A stretch of 14,143 nucleotides of DNA from CAVSWN01 sp046728115 (GTDB lineage Bacteria; Acidobacteriota; Vicinamibacteria; Vicinamibacterales; CAVVIG01): contig JBKPDW010000371.1 of assembly GCA_046728115.1 (NCBI GenBank), forward strand, positions 1 through 14,143. Direction: 5' to 3'. The position numbers and the translations under genes are program-made. Of this stretch, positions 1 to 7,231 are shown in pieces; position 1 is the stretch's first letter, and each line of letters opens with the position of its first letter. A model generated the notes under the pieces. It searched no databases and had not been told where the DNA came from. It saw only the letters and a program-made list of their open reading frames with translations.

Positions 1-3
1 ACC

Positions 4-49
4 TTGAACCTAGAACCCTTGAACCTAGAACCCTTGAACCCTCGAACCC
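4..49. repeat. Short tandem repeat, 15-bp period built from 7/8-bp units
   Basis: The units read TTGAACC, TAGAACCC, TTGAACC, TAGAACCC, TTGAACCC, TCGAACCC, so two identical 15-bp copies are followed by a degenerate 16-bp copy. The array probably continues left of the window. It ends two bases before the TAG stop of the minus-strand permease (complement of 52-54), so it would form the start of that gene's 3' untranslated region. A similar heptamer-type array lies at 2930-2971. No strong hairpin is evident within it. Function is unknown; replication slippage is the simplest origin. Confidence 0.85.
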
Positions 50-51
50 TT

Positions 52-2484
52 CTAGTCCGCCCTCAACCCCTGCAACGGATCGAGCGCGGCGGCGCGGCGA
101 GCGGGCAGCACGCATGCCGCAGTCGCCGTGATGAACGCGACGGTAACGGCGATCGCAAATGCTGTCCCATCGCCAGCCGAGACACCGTAGAGCAGGTTCG
201 ATAGCGTTCGGCCCAGGGCGAACGCGCCGGCAGCGCCAGCTATCGATCCCATGAGCGTCAGCCAGAGGCCCTGTCGGACCACCAGCCACACGACGTCGCG
301 CCGCTCGGCACCGAGCGCCATCCGCACGCTGATCTCCTGCCGGCGGTGATTCACGCCGTACGACATGACGCTGTAAATGCCGAGCGCTGCGAGCGCCAGG
401 GCGAGGGTGGCAAAGACGCTCATGAGCAACATCAGACCGCGCGGGCGATCCGTCTGCTCCCCGACGACACGTTCGAGCCTGCGCGCGTCGGAGATCGGCA
501 GGTTCGGATCCAGTTGCCGCACTGCGCCTCGCACCGCTCCGATGAGCATCGCGGCGTCTCCGCGTCCCGAAACGACGATGTTCAGTCCCCGGAAAGGAAA
601 TTGACGAAACGGAACGTAAAGCGCTGGCTCCGGATCTCGCACGAGCGTCGAATTCCGCACGCTCGTCACAACCCCGATCACCTGATACATCGCGTTCTGC
701 GGAAGCTGCGAACGGCCCATCGGACCGATGACTCGGATTGGCGAGAACAACGACTGACCGATCGGATCTTCGTTCGGCCACTGCCGTCGAGCGAGCACGT
801 CGTTGATGATGACGACGCCGGGCGACGGGGCGGTGTCGCGAGCATCGAAGAAGCGGCCTTTGACGAGCGACACGCCGATGGTGCGGAAGTAGTCCTCGTC
901 GACGGTCTGTTGCTGTGCCTGCGGCTCGTCACCGGATCGTGGACGCGGCCGTCCCTGAATGAAGTACGGTCCGCGCCACGCTGCTTCGAGCGGCAGGAAG
1001 TTGGTGGCACCTGCAGACGTCACTCCGGGCTGCGCCCGCACCGATGTCAGCAAGTGGTCGTAGAACTCGATGATCTTCGTCCAGTCGGAATAGGAGTACG
1101 GCAGTTCTACTTTCGCCGTAATCGAGGTGCCTGGCGTGAAACCAGGATCCTGTTGAAGAAGACGCTGGAAGCTCCGCGCGAGCAGCGCCGCACCGATGAG
1201 GAGCATGACCGACAGGGCGACCTCGGCCATGACGAGCAGGCCTCTCGCGCGGCTACCGGCACCGGCCCCCGCTCCACGGCCCAATTCCTTCAGCGGGCGC
1301 TGCATATCGCCGCTCGCCATCACGATTGCCGGCACGACGCCGAACGCGACGGCCGTCGCGGCCGCCAGGCCCGCGCCGAACAGGAGAAGGCGCGTATCGA
1401 CGCCGACGTCCGTGACCCGCGGCAGCGTCATCGGCCACGCGGCGAGAAATGCCTTCGACGCCACAATAGCGACGGCAACGCCGACGCTTGTTCCCATGAG
1501 CGCGAGCAGCATGCTCTCGGTGAGGAATTGCCGGACCAGCCGGCCGCGTCCCGCGCCGATGGCCGTGCGCAGCGCGATCTCCCGCTCACGCACCGTCGCC
1601 CTCGCGAGCAGCAGGCTGGCGACGTTCGTACACGTGATGACGAGCAGGAACGCGGCCGCACCGAACAGCGCGAACAACGCCGGCCGGAAGAAGCCGACGA
1701 CTTCGGTCGACAACTGCACCACGCGCGCACCCCACGCCTGATTGGTCGACGGATTCTCTCGGCCCAGCCGCCGGGTCAGCGCCCGCAGCTCTGCGTTGGC
1801 CTGATCGAGAGTGACGCCCCGCTTCAGGCGGAATATCGATTCCATGAAGTGTGCGCCGCGACTGTGCTGTGTCAGATCCCACGTAAGCCGCTGCCACACA
1901 TCCGAGTCATTCGGAAACTGAAAGCCGGGCGGCATCACGCCGGCGACGGTGTACATCGGACCGTTGAGGGCGATCGCCTTGCCGACAATCGCCGGGTCGC
2001 CGCCGAATCGATCGCGCCAGAGCCTATGACTGATGACCGCGATGGAATCGCGCGAATAGAGGGGCTCCGCTGGAAATCCCGCGCCCATCGCTGGCTGCAC
2101 ATCCAGCACTGCGAAGAAATTCGCGCTGACTTCGATGGCGTTCACACGCAACGGGTCGTGGCCGGTCTCGGTCAGCGTGATCTGCGGATACCACCACGCG
2201 GCGGCATCGTCGAACGCCTGCGACAGCGCGCGATAGTCCATGAAGTTCACGGGCGAGAGCCGCTCGTGTGTCAGACCCTTGCCCTCATTGGTCTCCCACG
2301 TCATCAGCAGCCGATCGGGTTCGGGATACGGCAGCGGCCGCAGCACGACGCGATCCAGCAGCGTGAACACGGCTGTCGTCGCACCGACGCCGAGCGCCAG
2401 GGCCACGACCGCCGCGATCGTAAAACCGGGGCTCCGGCGCAGCAGGCGCCAACCGAACCGAATGTCTTGAAGAATCTGGTCCAT
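52..2484 (-). CDS. ADOP-type ABC transporter permease (MacB/FtsX family)
   Basis: An 810-residue inner-membrane permease with the duplicated MacB/FtsX layout. The first half has TM1 at about 22-43, a periplasmic MacB-core domain at about 45-245, and three helices near 266-290, 326-348 and 365-388. The second half repeats this: a helix near 416-436, a second periplasmic domain at about 455-665, and helices near 684-706, 738-760 and 774-793. The repeat-specific motifs EREIALRTAIGAG (300-312) and RRQEISVRMALGA (714-726) mirror each other, and the end carries the typical PARRAAALDP segment. Such long fused permeases without an adjacent ATPase are the acidobacterial duplicated orphan permeases; they are thought to act in export or mechanotransmission, but the substrate cannot be read from sequence. 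The start is the first ATG before the conserved DIRFGWRLLRRSPGFT segment; no clear Shine-Dalgarno is visible. It lies 57 bases downstream of the ferredoxin gene, same strand. Confidence 0.95.
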   Translation of the reverse strand: MDQILQDIRFGWRLLRRSPGFTIAAVVALALGVGATTAVFTLLDRVVLRPLPYPEPDRLLMTWETNEGKGLTHERLSPVNFMDYRALSQAFDDAAAWWYPQITLTETGHDPLRVNAIEVSANFFAVLDVQPAMGAGFPAEPLYSRDSIAVISHRLWRDRFGGDPAIVGKAIALNGPMYTVAGVMPPGFQFPNDSDVWQRLTWDLTQHSRGAHFMESIFRLKRGVTLDQANAELRALTRRLGRENPSTNQAWGARVVQLSTEVVGFFRPALFALFGAAAFLLVITCTNVASLLLARATVREREIALRTAIGAGRGRLVRQFLTESMLLALMGTSVGVAVAIVASKAFLAAWPMTLPRVTDVGVDTRLLLFGAGLAAATAVAFGVVPAIVMASGDMQRPLKELGRGAGAGAGSRARGLLVMAEVALSVMLLIGAALLARSFQRLLQQDPGFTPGTSITAKVELPYSYSDWTKIIEFYDHLLTSVRAQPGVTSAGATNFLPLEAAWRGPYFIQGRPRPRSGDEPQAQQQTVDEDYFRTIGVSLVKGRFFDARDTAPSPGVVIINDVLARRQWPNEDPIGQSLFSPIRVIGPMGRSQLPQNAMYQVIGVVTSVRNSTLVRDPEPALYVPFRQFPFRGLNIVVSGRGDAAMLIGAVRGAVRQLDPNLPISDARRLERVVGEQTDRPRGLMLLMSVFATLALALAALGIYSVMSYGVNHRRQEISVRMALGAERRDVVWLVVRQGLWLTLMGSIAGAAGAFALGRTLSNLLYGVSAGDGTAFAIAVTVAFITATAACVLPARRAAALDPLQGLRAD

Positions 2485-2541
2485 TACAGGCGTGTTAGAC
2501 GTGCGACCTGGCGGGAAAGTTGACTAGGGATGGAGTCCGCG

Positions 2542-2922
2542 TCAGGCCGGCCGATCGGGTTCCAGCGCATGCGTCGTAATCAAGCGATCTTCGACAACGC
2601 GGCCGGCGATCAGGTGTTCCTGGATGATGCGTTCGAGGACGGGCGGGTCGCACTCGCGATACCAAGAGCCTTCAGGATAGACGACGGCAATCGGCCCGCC
2701 CTCGCAGATGCGAAGGCAATTGGCCTTGGTGCGCAGAATGCCGCCCTGCTCCGACAGTCCGAGCTCCTTCAAGCGCCGCTTCAGGAATTCCCACGCCGCC
2801 AGCCCGCGCTCTTTCTCGCAGCATTTCGGGTTCGTCTGATCGCAGCACAGAAAAATGTGCCGCCGCGCCTCGGGCACACCGATTGAAGCGGCCACGGCGC
2901 GCTGGGATTTGCAATCCACCAT
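2542..2922 (-). CDS. Thioredoxin-like [2Fe-2S] ferredoxin
   Basis: A 126-residue small electron carrier of the thioredoxin-fold [2Fe-2S] ferredoxin type (related to NuoE-like and Shethna-like ferredoxins). The core begins with RRHIFLCCDQT. Cysteines that can ligate the cluster are C26/C27, C34/C35, C69 and C73, the last two in ANCLRICEGGP; the adjacent CC pairs are usual in this subfamily. The segment VVYPEGSWYRECDP and the end IIQEHLIAGRVVEDRLI also match the family. The start is uncertain: ATG at 2922 gives about 20 residues before the conserved core, while a GTG at 2877 would give a more typical N-terminus; the frame also stays open upstream into the repeat at 2930-2971. It sits 46 bases after the aconitase-like gene and may be co-transcribed with it. 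It could serve that enzyme or another Fe-S protein, but the partner is not shown. Confidence 0.9.
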   Translation of the reverse strand: MVDCKSQRAVAASIGVPEARRHIFLCCDQTNPKCCEKERGLAAWEFLKRRLKELGLSEQGGILRTKANCLRICEGGPIAVVYPEGSWYRECDPPVLERIIQEHLIAGRVVEDRLITTHALEPDRPA

Positions 2923-2929
2923 CAGCTTA

Positions 2930-2971
2930 GCAATGAGCAATGAGCAATTTGTAACGTGCAATTAGCAATTA
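2930..2971. repeat. Degenerate heptanucleotide tandem repeat (six units)
   Basis: Six 7-bp units in exact register: GCAATGA, GCAATGA, GCAATTT, GTAACGT, GCAATTA, GCAATTA. The last unit contains the TAA stop codon of the aconitase-like gene (complement of 2969-2971), and the array fills almost the whole spacer to the ferredoxin gene. It is AT-rich compared with its surroundings. Its unit differs from that at 4-49, but the length scale and the position at a gene 3' end are alike. Confidence 0.85.
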
Positions 2972-5023
2972 CACGCCGTATTCTTCCGGGTCCCAGTCCA
3001 GGCCCAGCTCGCTCGGCGGCGCCATATAACCGACCAGCGCTGACGCCGCGACGACGGCCGGACTGGCGAGGTAGCCTTCGCCGCCGACACCCATCCGATT
3101 CTGCCAGTTGCGGTTGAACGACGTAATGGCGCGCTCCCCTTTGTGCAACGCGTCCGGCCCCTGACCGAAGCAGGGGCCGCACCACGACTGGCGGATTTCG
3201 CCGCCGACCGATCGAAACACCTGCGCGACGGACTCGCCGCCGAGACGCGGATCGGAGCGCTGAATTTGCCGTGCGACCCCGCCCGATCCCGGAAAGATCA
3301 CAAAGGGCTTCGCCGCGCGCGACGCGCCGCGACGCCGGGCCCCGCGAATCACCAGCGCCGCGGTCAGCAGATCGTCGTAACTGCCGTTGGTGCACGATCC
3401 AATCATTGCCTTGTCGAACGTGAGATGCTCGCGCGCAACCTCGTCTGCGGGAAACGCGTTGCCCGGGCTGAATGGTTTGGCCACCATCGGCGCCACGTCT
3501 CGCAAGTCGATCGTCTCGTCGATCGCGAACGTGGCTTCCGCGCCCGGAGCAAACCTCGCGTACGGCAACTCGGTGATGCCTTTCGCGCGATACCACGCGG
3601 ACGTGATGTCGTCCGGCGCGAAGATGCCATTGGCGGCCTCGGCCTCCGCCATCATGTTCGCAATCGTGTTCCGATAGGCAATCGGCAATTGTCCGTTCGC
3701 ATCGACCAGTTCAACCGACATGCCCTGCGACTGTTTCGACCCCCACCGCCGCAGCAGCTCGAGCACGATATCCTTGCCGCTCACCCACGGCTGCAGCGTG
3801 CCCGAGAACACCACGCGCCGCGCTTTCGGAACCGTCACATAGATGTAGCCCGTCGCCCAGCCGAACCCGAGCGTTGTCGACCCGACGCCGATTCCGACGG
3901 CGCCGTACGCCCCGTACGCGCGGCTGTGCGAGTCGGCGCCCGGGATGAACTGGCCGGGTACGACGAGGCCCTGCTCCGGAAAATAGAAGTGAAAGATGCC
4001 GTCACCGGGCGTAGCGTAGTACGGCTTGTCGATGCCGTGCAGCCGCGCGAACGCACGACCGATCGCCGTCTGCTTTTCGTCGTCTTCTTTTCCCGTGAAC
4101 ACGAAGTGATCGTTGGCAATTGCCGCCTGTCTGGGAAAAATCGTGTGTCCGCCCGTGATCTGGTTGAACGTGTGAATGGCAAACGGAGCGGTGCCGTCCG
4201 AGGCCGGCAGCAGATCGGCGTAGACGCGGACGGTCGCACCGGGGGTGATCTCAGCGGACGAATCGACGCGGTGCGCCCACAGGATCTGTTCGGTTGACGT
4301 CATCCGCCGCGACCGATCGGCATCGGGCCAAACCACGCGCGGAGCCGTTGCGACCGACGATCGGAACTCGCGGCGGCCCGCCGCCACGATCCCGCCGGTT
4401 CGGCGAATCTGGTCTTCCTTGACGGTGAGCGGAACGGGATCGTAGCTCGTGCCTCGGGTCTCGTTGGTCAGCCGCCGCGAAGCAGGGTCGAAGCTGAAGG
4501 TGTCTCCATCCCGGGCATCCGCCACCGCCTCGGGACTTTGCACCACCTCCAGGCCCAGGTTGAGCGCGTTGCGGCGAAAAATGTCGCCCATGTCCCGGCC
4601 GCACACGACGACCATCTCGAGGCCGACTTCGTCCGCAATCGCCTTGAGGCCTGCGGGACTCATCTCACGCGACGATCCGATGGCGAACCGATCGCCGGCG
4701 ATCACGAACGTTTCGCCCCGATGCACGCGCGCCCGGAAGTCCGGCATCAGATATCGAAACGCTCCGGCTTTCCATCGTTCATCCAGCGTCTCGAGACTCT
4801 CCGACACGCAGTCGGTCGCCGGCGTAATCTGATCGGTGTCGATGGCGTCGAGCTTCTTCTTTTTGCCGGGGACTTTCAGATCCCAGAAAATCAATGCGGT
4901 TCCGCGGATTGGCCGCGAGGGTCTCTGGAGCTCATCCGACAGAGTCGGCCCCGCGGGAATCGAATCGGGTGTCACGCCCGGTTTGAGTCGGACCGGTTCG
5001 ATGCGCTGCATGCCATTTACCAT
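2969..5023 (-). CDS. Aconitase/isopropylmalate dehydratase-like enzyme, swivel domain first
   Basis: A 684-residue Fe-S hydro-lyase of the aconitase superfamily in one chain. The small-subunit-like swivel domain is N-terminal (about 30-220), with the anion-binding GSSRE signature at 116-120. The large-subunit-like catalytic part runs from about 241 to the end. It has the substrate-site segment GADSHS (H366) followed by a glycine-rich stretch, and three cluster cysteines: C544 in GSCTNGS, then C615 and C618 in SWCGPCFG, as expected for a [4Fe-4S] cluster. LeuC-LeuD and AcnA fusions put the swivel last; the order here is like AcnB but without its HEAT-like domain. The substrate (citrate, isopropylmalate, homocitrate, methylcitrate or other) cannot be assigned. 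The chosen ATG lies just before RIEPVRLKPG; an ATG four codons later (5011) or a longer start near 5125 are alternatives, and none has a strong Shine-Dalgarno. The stop codon lies in a heptamer repeat. Confidence 0.9.
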   Translation of the reverse strand: MVNGMQRIEPVRLKPGVTPDSIPAGPTLSDELQRPSRPIRGTALIFWDLKVPGKKKKLDAIDTDQITPATDCVSESLETLDERWKAGAFRYLMPDFRARVHRGETFVIAGDRFAIGSSREMSPAGLKAIADEVGLEMVVVCGRDMGDIFRRNALNLGLEVVQSPEAVADARDGDTFSFDPASRRLTNETRGTSYDPVPLTVKEDQIRRTGGIVAAGRREFRSSVATAPRVVWPDADRSRRMTSTEQILWAHRVDSSAEITPGATVRVYADLLPASDGTAPFAIHTFNQITGGHTIFPRQAAIANDHFVFTGKEDDEKQTAIGRAFARLHGIDKPYYATPGDGIFHFYFPEQGLVVPGQFIPGADSHSRAYGAYGAVGIGVGSTTLGFGWATGYIYVTVPKARRVVFSGTLQPWVSGKDIVLELLRRWGSKQSQGMSVELVDANGQLPIAYRNTIANMMAEAEAANGIFAPDDITSAWYRAKGITELPYARFAPGAEATFAIDETIDLRDVAPMVAKPFSPGNAFPADEVAREHLTFDKAMIGSCTNGSYDDLLTAALVIRGARRRGASRAAKPFVIFPGSGGVARQIQRSDPRLGGESVAQVFRSVGGEIRQSWCGPCFGQGPDALHKGERAITSFNRNWQNRMGVGGEGYLASPAVVAASALVGYMAPPSELGLDWDPEEYGV

Positions 5024-5029
5024 AGTAGC

Positions 5030-5328
5030 GTGAGCTCGCTGCACGTCGCCAACGGCGATTGCGCGGCCGGAACGCTGCGTACGTTTCTCAGGGATCCCGT
5101 CCTCGTCACCTGCGACGTCCTTCATGACGGACCTGCGCCCGCGTGGACGGCGATGCGTGGTACGCCGTACGCTCGAAGTTCCTGACGCAAGGCTTCGACG
5201 CAGAGCAGGGCGTCACGCGCGCCAACCTTGCTGCTCTCGATCGCGCGCTTGCCGCGCCCGATCACGACGAGACCGTGCCGTGGTTCGAGCACGACCTGTT
5301 CGATCAGCTGTTGTTGATCCGCATCTGA
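5030..5328 (+). pseudogene. Frameshifted, truncated DUF1835-family gene remnant
   Basis: From a GTG at 5030 the frame reads VSSLHVANGDCAAGTLR and then CDVLHDGPAPA, resembling the N-terminus of DUF1835 proteins (family function unknown). Near 5141-5143 the reading continues only in the next frame: DGDAWYAVRSKFL, then DETVPWFEHDLFDQLLLIRI and a TGA at 5326-5328. The WFEHDLFDQLLLIR motif is characteristic of the same family. One missing G within GCGTGGACGG would join the two parts as PAPAVDGDAWY. The family normally continues for many more residues after LLIR, and I see no continuation in any frame up to apaG, so the gene is both frameshifted and cut short. A sequencing error could explain the shift but not the missing C-terminus. 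The family name rests on recalled motifs, not a search. Confidence 0.7.
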
Positions 5329-5440
5329 GTGTGATCGGCGGCCTGAAAGGGCTGGCCGGGCCACTTGCAAGGCGCCGATCGCTCGCCATGGCGCTGGGAT
5401 CCGAAGCGCCAAACGTTGGTATCATGATCTCGTCTCTCAT

Positions 5441-5860
5441 ATGACCGAAGCCAGGGATTCTCAACTGCGCGGATGCGCATCCGAAGCGGTGACCAACAGC
5501 GTGCGCGTAGAAGTGGAATCGCAGTACGCGCCACACCACTCGCAGCCGTTTCAGCATATGTGGCTCTTTCATTACACGGTGCGGATCACGAATGAAGGTG
5601 ACGAGCGCGTGCAACTTCTGACGCGCCACTGGATCATCACCGACGCCACCGGCCATGTAGAGGAAGTCAAGGGCGAGGGTGTCGTCGGCGAGCAGCCCGT
5701 GCTCGCACCGGGCGAGTTCTTTCAGTACACTTCGCAGTGTCGGCTCAAAACGGCGTCGGGCACCATGCGCGGCACGTATCAGATGGTGACGCGGAGCGGC
5801 GATCAGTTCGACGTCGAGATCGCGCCGTTTGCGTTGCAGGAACCGTACACGGTCCACTGA
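5441..5860 (+). CDS. apaG: ApaG domain protein
   Basis: A 139-residue protein covering the whole ApaG fold, a fibronectin-III-like beta sandwich. From residue 14 it follows the family closely: SEAVTNSVRVEVES, the strand FHYTVRITNEGDERVQLL, then RHWIITDATGHVEEV, the glycine motif GEGVVG at 78-83, LAPGEFFQYTS and MRGTYQMV. The family was linked to cobalt/magnesium efflux phenotypes in enterobacteria, but its biochemical role is not settled. About 13 N-terminal residues precede the conserved core; no later in-frame ATG exists before it, so the ATG at 5441 is taken, although no Shine-Dalgarno is visible. A TATCAT at 5420-5425 could be a -10 box giving a very short leader, but no matching -35 is seen. 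The 112 bases upstream, back to the DUF1835 relic, hold no gene. It converges on ispG. Confidence 0.93.
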   Translation: MTEARDSQLRGCASEAVTNSVRVEVESQYAPHHSQPFQHMWLFHYTVRITNEGDERVQLLTRHWIITDATGHVEEVKGEGVVGEQPVLAPGEFFQYTSQCRLKTASGTMRGTYQMVTRSGDQFDVEIAPFALQEPYTVH

Positions 5861-5898
5861 TCCACGACGCTTTCACGCCGATCAACGCAGAGACCGCA

Positions 5899-5916
5899 GA
5901 CGCGCGGCAGCGCGTC
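5899..5916. terminator. Possible bidirectional hairpin between apaG and ispG
   Basis: GACGCGC and GCGCGTC form a perfect 7-bp GC-rich stem around a GGCA loop, in the 69-base gap between the convergent stops of apaG and ispG. There is no T-tract on either side, so intrinsic termination is unproven; in GC-rich DNA such a stem can also arise by chance. Confidence 0.35.
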
Positions 5917-5929
5917 GCGAAGGCCGTGA

Positions 5930-7159
5930 TCAGCGTCGCAGGGTGTAGGTGTGCTCGACGTAGTCATCGACGAGACGCTGGAAGGCGGCAGCGAGCTCGT
6001 CGTACGTGCCCCGCAGGGTGGTGACATGCCGGCCGTCGACGAAGACCGGACAATTCGGCGCTTCGCCGGTGCCCGGCAGGCTGATGCCGATGTTTGCGAC
6101 TTTCGATTCGCCGGGTCCGTTGACGACGCAGCCCATCACGGCCAGCGTCATCGATTCCACGCCTTCGCGCGACGCCTTCCACTCCGGCATTTTCGCGCGG
6201 ACGTACTCCTGAATCCGTTCCGCCAGCTCCTGAAACGTTGAGCTCGTGGTTCGTCCGCAACCAGGACACGCCGTCACGCTCGGCGAAAACGATCGCAGCC
6301 CGAGCGCTTGCAGCAACTCGCACGCGGCGTACACCTCCTCGCGGCGGTCGCCGCCGGGCCGCGGCGTAAGCGAGACGCGGATCGTGTCGCCGATGCCTTC
6401 CTCGAGCAGGACGCCCATGGCCGAGGCGGACCAGACGAGACCCTTCAACCCCATTCCGGCCTCCGTCAGCCCCAGATGCAGCGGCTGATCGGTGGCGCGG
6501 GCGAGCTCGCGGTAGACGGCAATCAGATCGCGCGGACGCGACGTCTTGCACGAAATGATGATCTGATCGGCGTGCAGCCCGCTGTCCATCGCGAGCGCCG
6601 TGGACTCGAGCGCCGACAGAACCATGCACTCGTTGATGATCTCTTCGGACGTCTTCCCTAGGTCGCGATCGGTGTTCTCCTGCATCTTCGCGACGACGAG
6701 TTCCTGGTTGAGCGAGCCGCCGTTGACGCCGATACGCACCGGCTTGGCATTGTCCATTGCAACCTTGCAGATGGTCGAAAACTGTTCGTCGCGGCGCTTG
6801 CCGGTCCCGACGTTGCCGGGATTGATGCGGTACTTGTCGAGCGCGCGCGCGCAGTCAGCGTACTTCGTCAGCAGCAGGTGGCCGTTGTAGTGGAAATCGC
6901 CAATGAGCGGGGCGTTGCAGCCTGCATCGAGCATCCGCCGCTTGATCTCCGGAACCGCGGCGGCAGCCTCCGGCAGGTTTACCGTGACGCGCACCATGTC
7001 GGATCCGGCTTCGGCAAGCTCGATGCACTGCTGCGCCGTCGCGCGTGCATCGGCCGTGTCGGTCATCGTCATCGATTGCACGCCGATGGGGGCACCGCCG
7101 CCCACCTGGACATGTCCGACCCTGACGCCCACGGTCTTGTGGAACCGGACGACTGTCAT
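5930..7159 (-). CDS. ispG: 4-hydroxy-3-methylbut-2-en-1-yl diphosphate synthase (IspG/GcpE)
   Basis: A 409-residue enzyme of the MEP (non-mevalonate) isoprenoid pathway. It converts methylerythritol cyclodiphosphate to HMBPP using a [4Fe-4S] cluster and external reductant in the cytoplasm. The N-terminal TIM-barrel part shows VGGGAPIGVQSMTMTDT, PLIGDFHYNGHLLL, RINPGNVG and VRIGVNGGSLN; the C-terminal cluster domain has the three ligands C298 and C301 in TACPGCGRT and C344 in MGCVVNGPGE. The length and uninterrupted barrel fit the ordinary bacterial form without the plant-type insert. The ATG at 7159 is preferred over upstream in-frame starts because a GGGGA Shine-Dalgarno lies 4 bases before it and the conserved N-terminus follows directly. 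It is divergent from the quinone reductase gene with a 72-base spacer and convergent with apaG. No other MEP gene is in the window. Confidence 0.98.
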   Translation of the reverse strand: MTVVRFHKTVGVRVGHVQVGGGAPIGVQSMTMTDTADARATAQQCIELAEAGSDMVRVTVNLPEAAAAVPEIKRRMLDAGCNAPLIGDFHYNGHLLLTKYADCARALDKYRINPGNVGTGKRRDEQFSTICKVAMDNAKPVRIGVNGGSLNQELVVAKMQENTDRDLGKTSEEIINECMVLSALESTALAMDSGLHADQIIISCKTSRPRDLIAVYRELARATDQPLHLGLTEAGMGLKGLVWSASAMGVLLEEGIGDTIRVSLTPRPGGDRREEVYAACELLQALGLRSFSPSVTACPGCGRTTSSTFQELAERIQEYVRAKMPEWKASREGVESMTLAVMGCVVNGPGESKVANIGISLPGTGEAPNCPVFVDGRHVTTLRGTYDELAAAFQRLVDDYVEHTYTLRR

Positions 7160-7231
7160 GAAATCCCCATGATAGCATCCGGATTCGATGCAACTGGAGC
7201 GCAAGCCGTTCAGGCGAGCGGACACCCTTCA

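Noticed and set aside
346..2523. A 725-codon open frame on the plus strand antisense to the permease
   Set aside because: Its product is rich in Arg, His and Asp with no recognisable domain, as expected for the opposite strand of a GC-rich gene. The minus-strand frame encodes an intact, clearly recognisable permease.
2530..2886. Plus-strand frame opposite the ferredoxin gene
   Set aside because: No family resemblance; the minus strand encodes a complete ferredoxin with all its cysteines.
2930..2971. Heptamer array as a CRISPR array or origin iterons
   Set aside because: Units are 7 bp and contiguous with no spacers, too few and too degenerate for iterons, and no replication or cas gene is near.
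3143..4297. A 384-codon plus-strand frame within the aconitase-like gene
   Set aside because: Composition of a GC-rich antisense shadow, with no domain. The opposite strand carries the conserved cluster ligands.
5213..5857. Minus-strand 214-codon frame across apaG and the DUF1835 relic
   Set aside because: It overlaps a well-conserved apaG on the other strand and shows no domain or plausible start.
7169..7174. TATCAT upstream of ispG on the minus strand as a -10 box
   Set aside because: It lies only 9 bases before the ATG, overlapping the Shine-Dalgarno region, so a transcript from it would lack the ribosome binding site; no -35 is seen.
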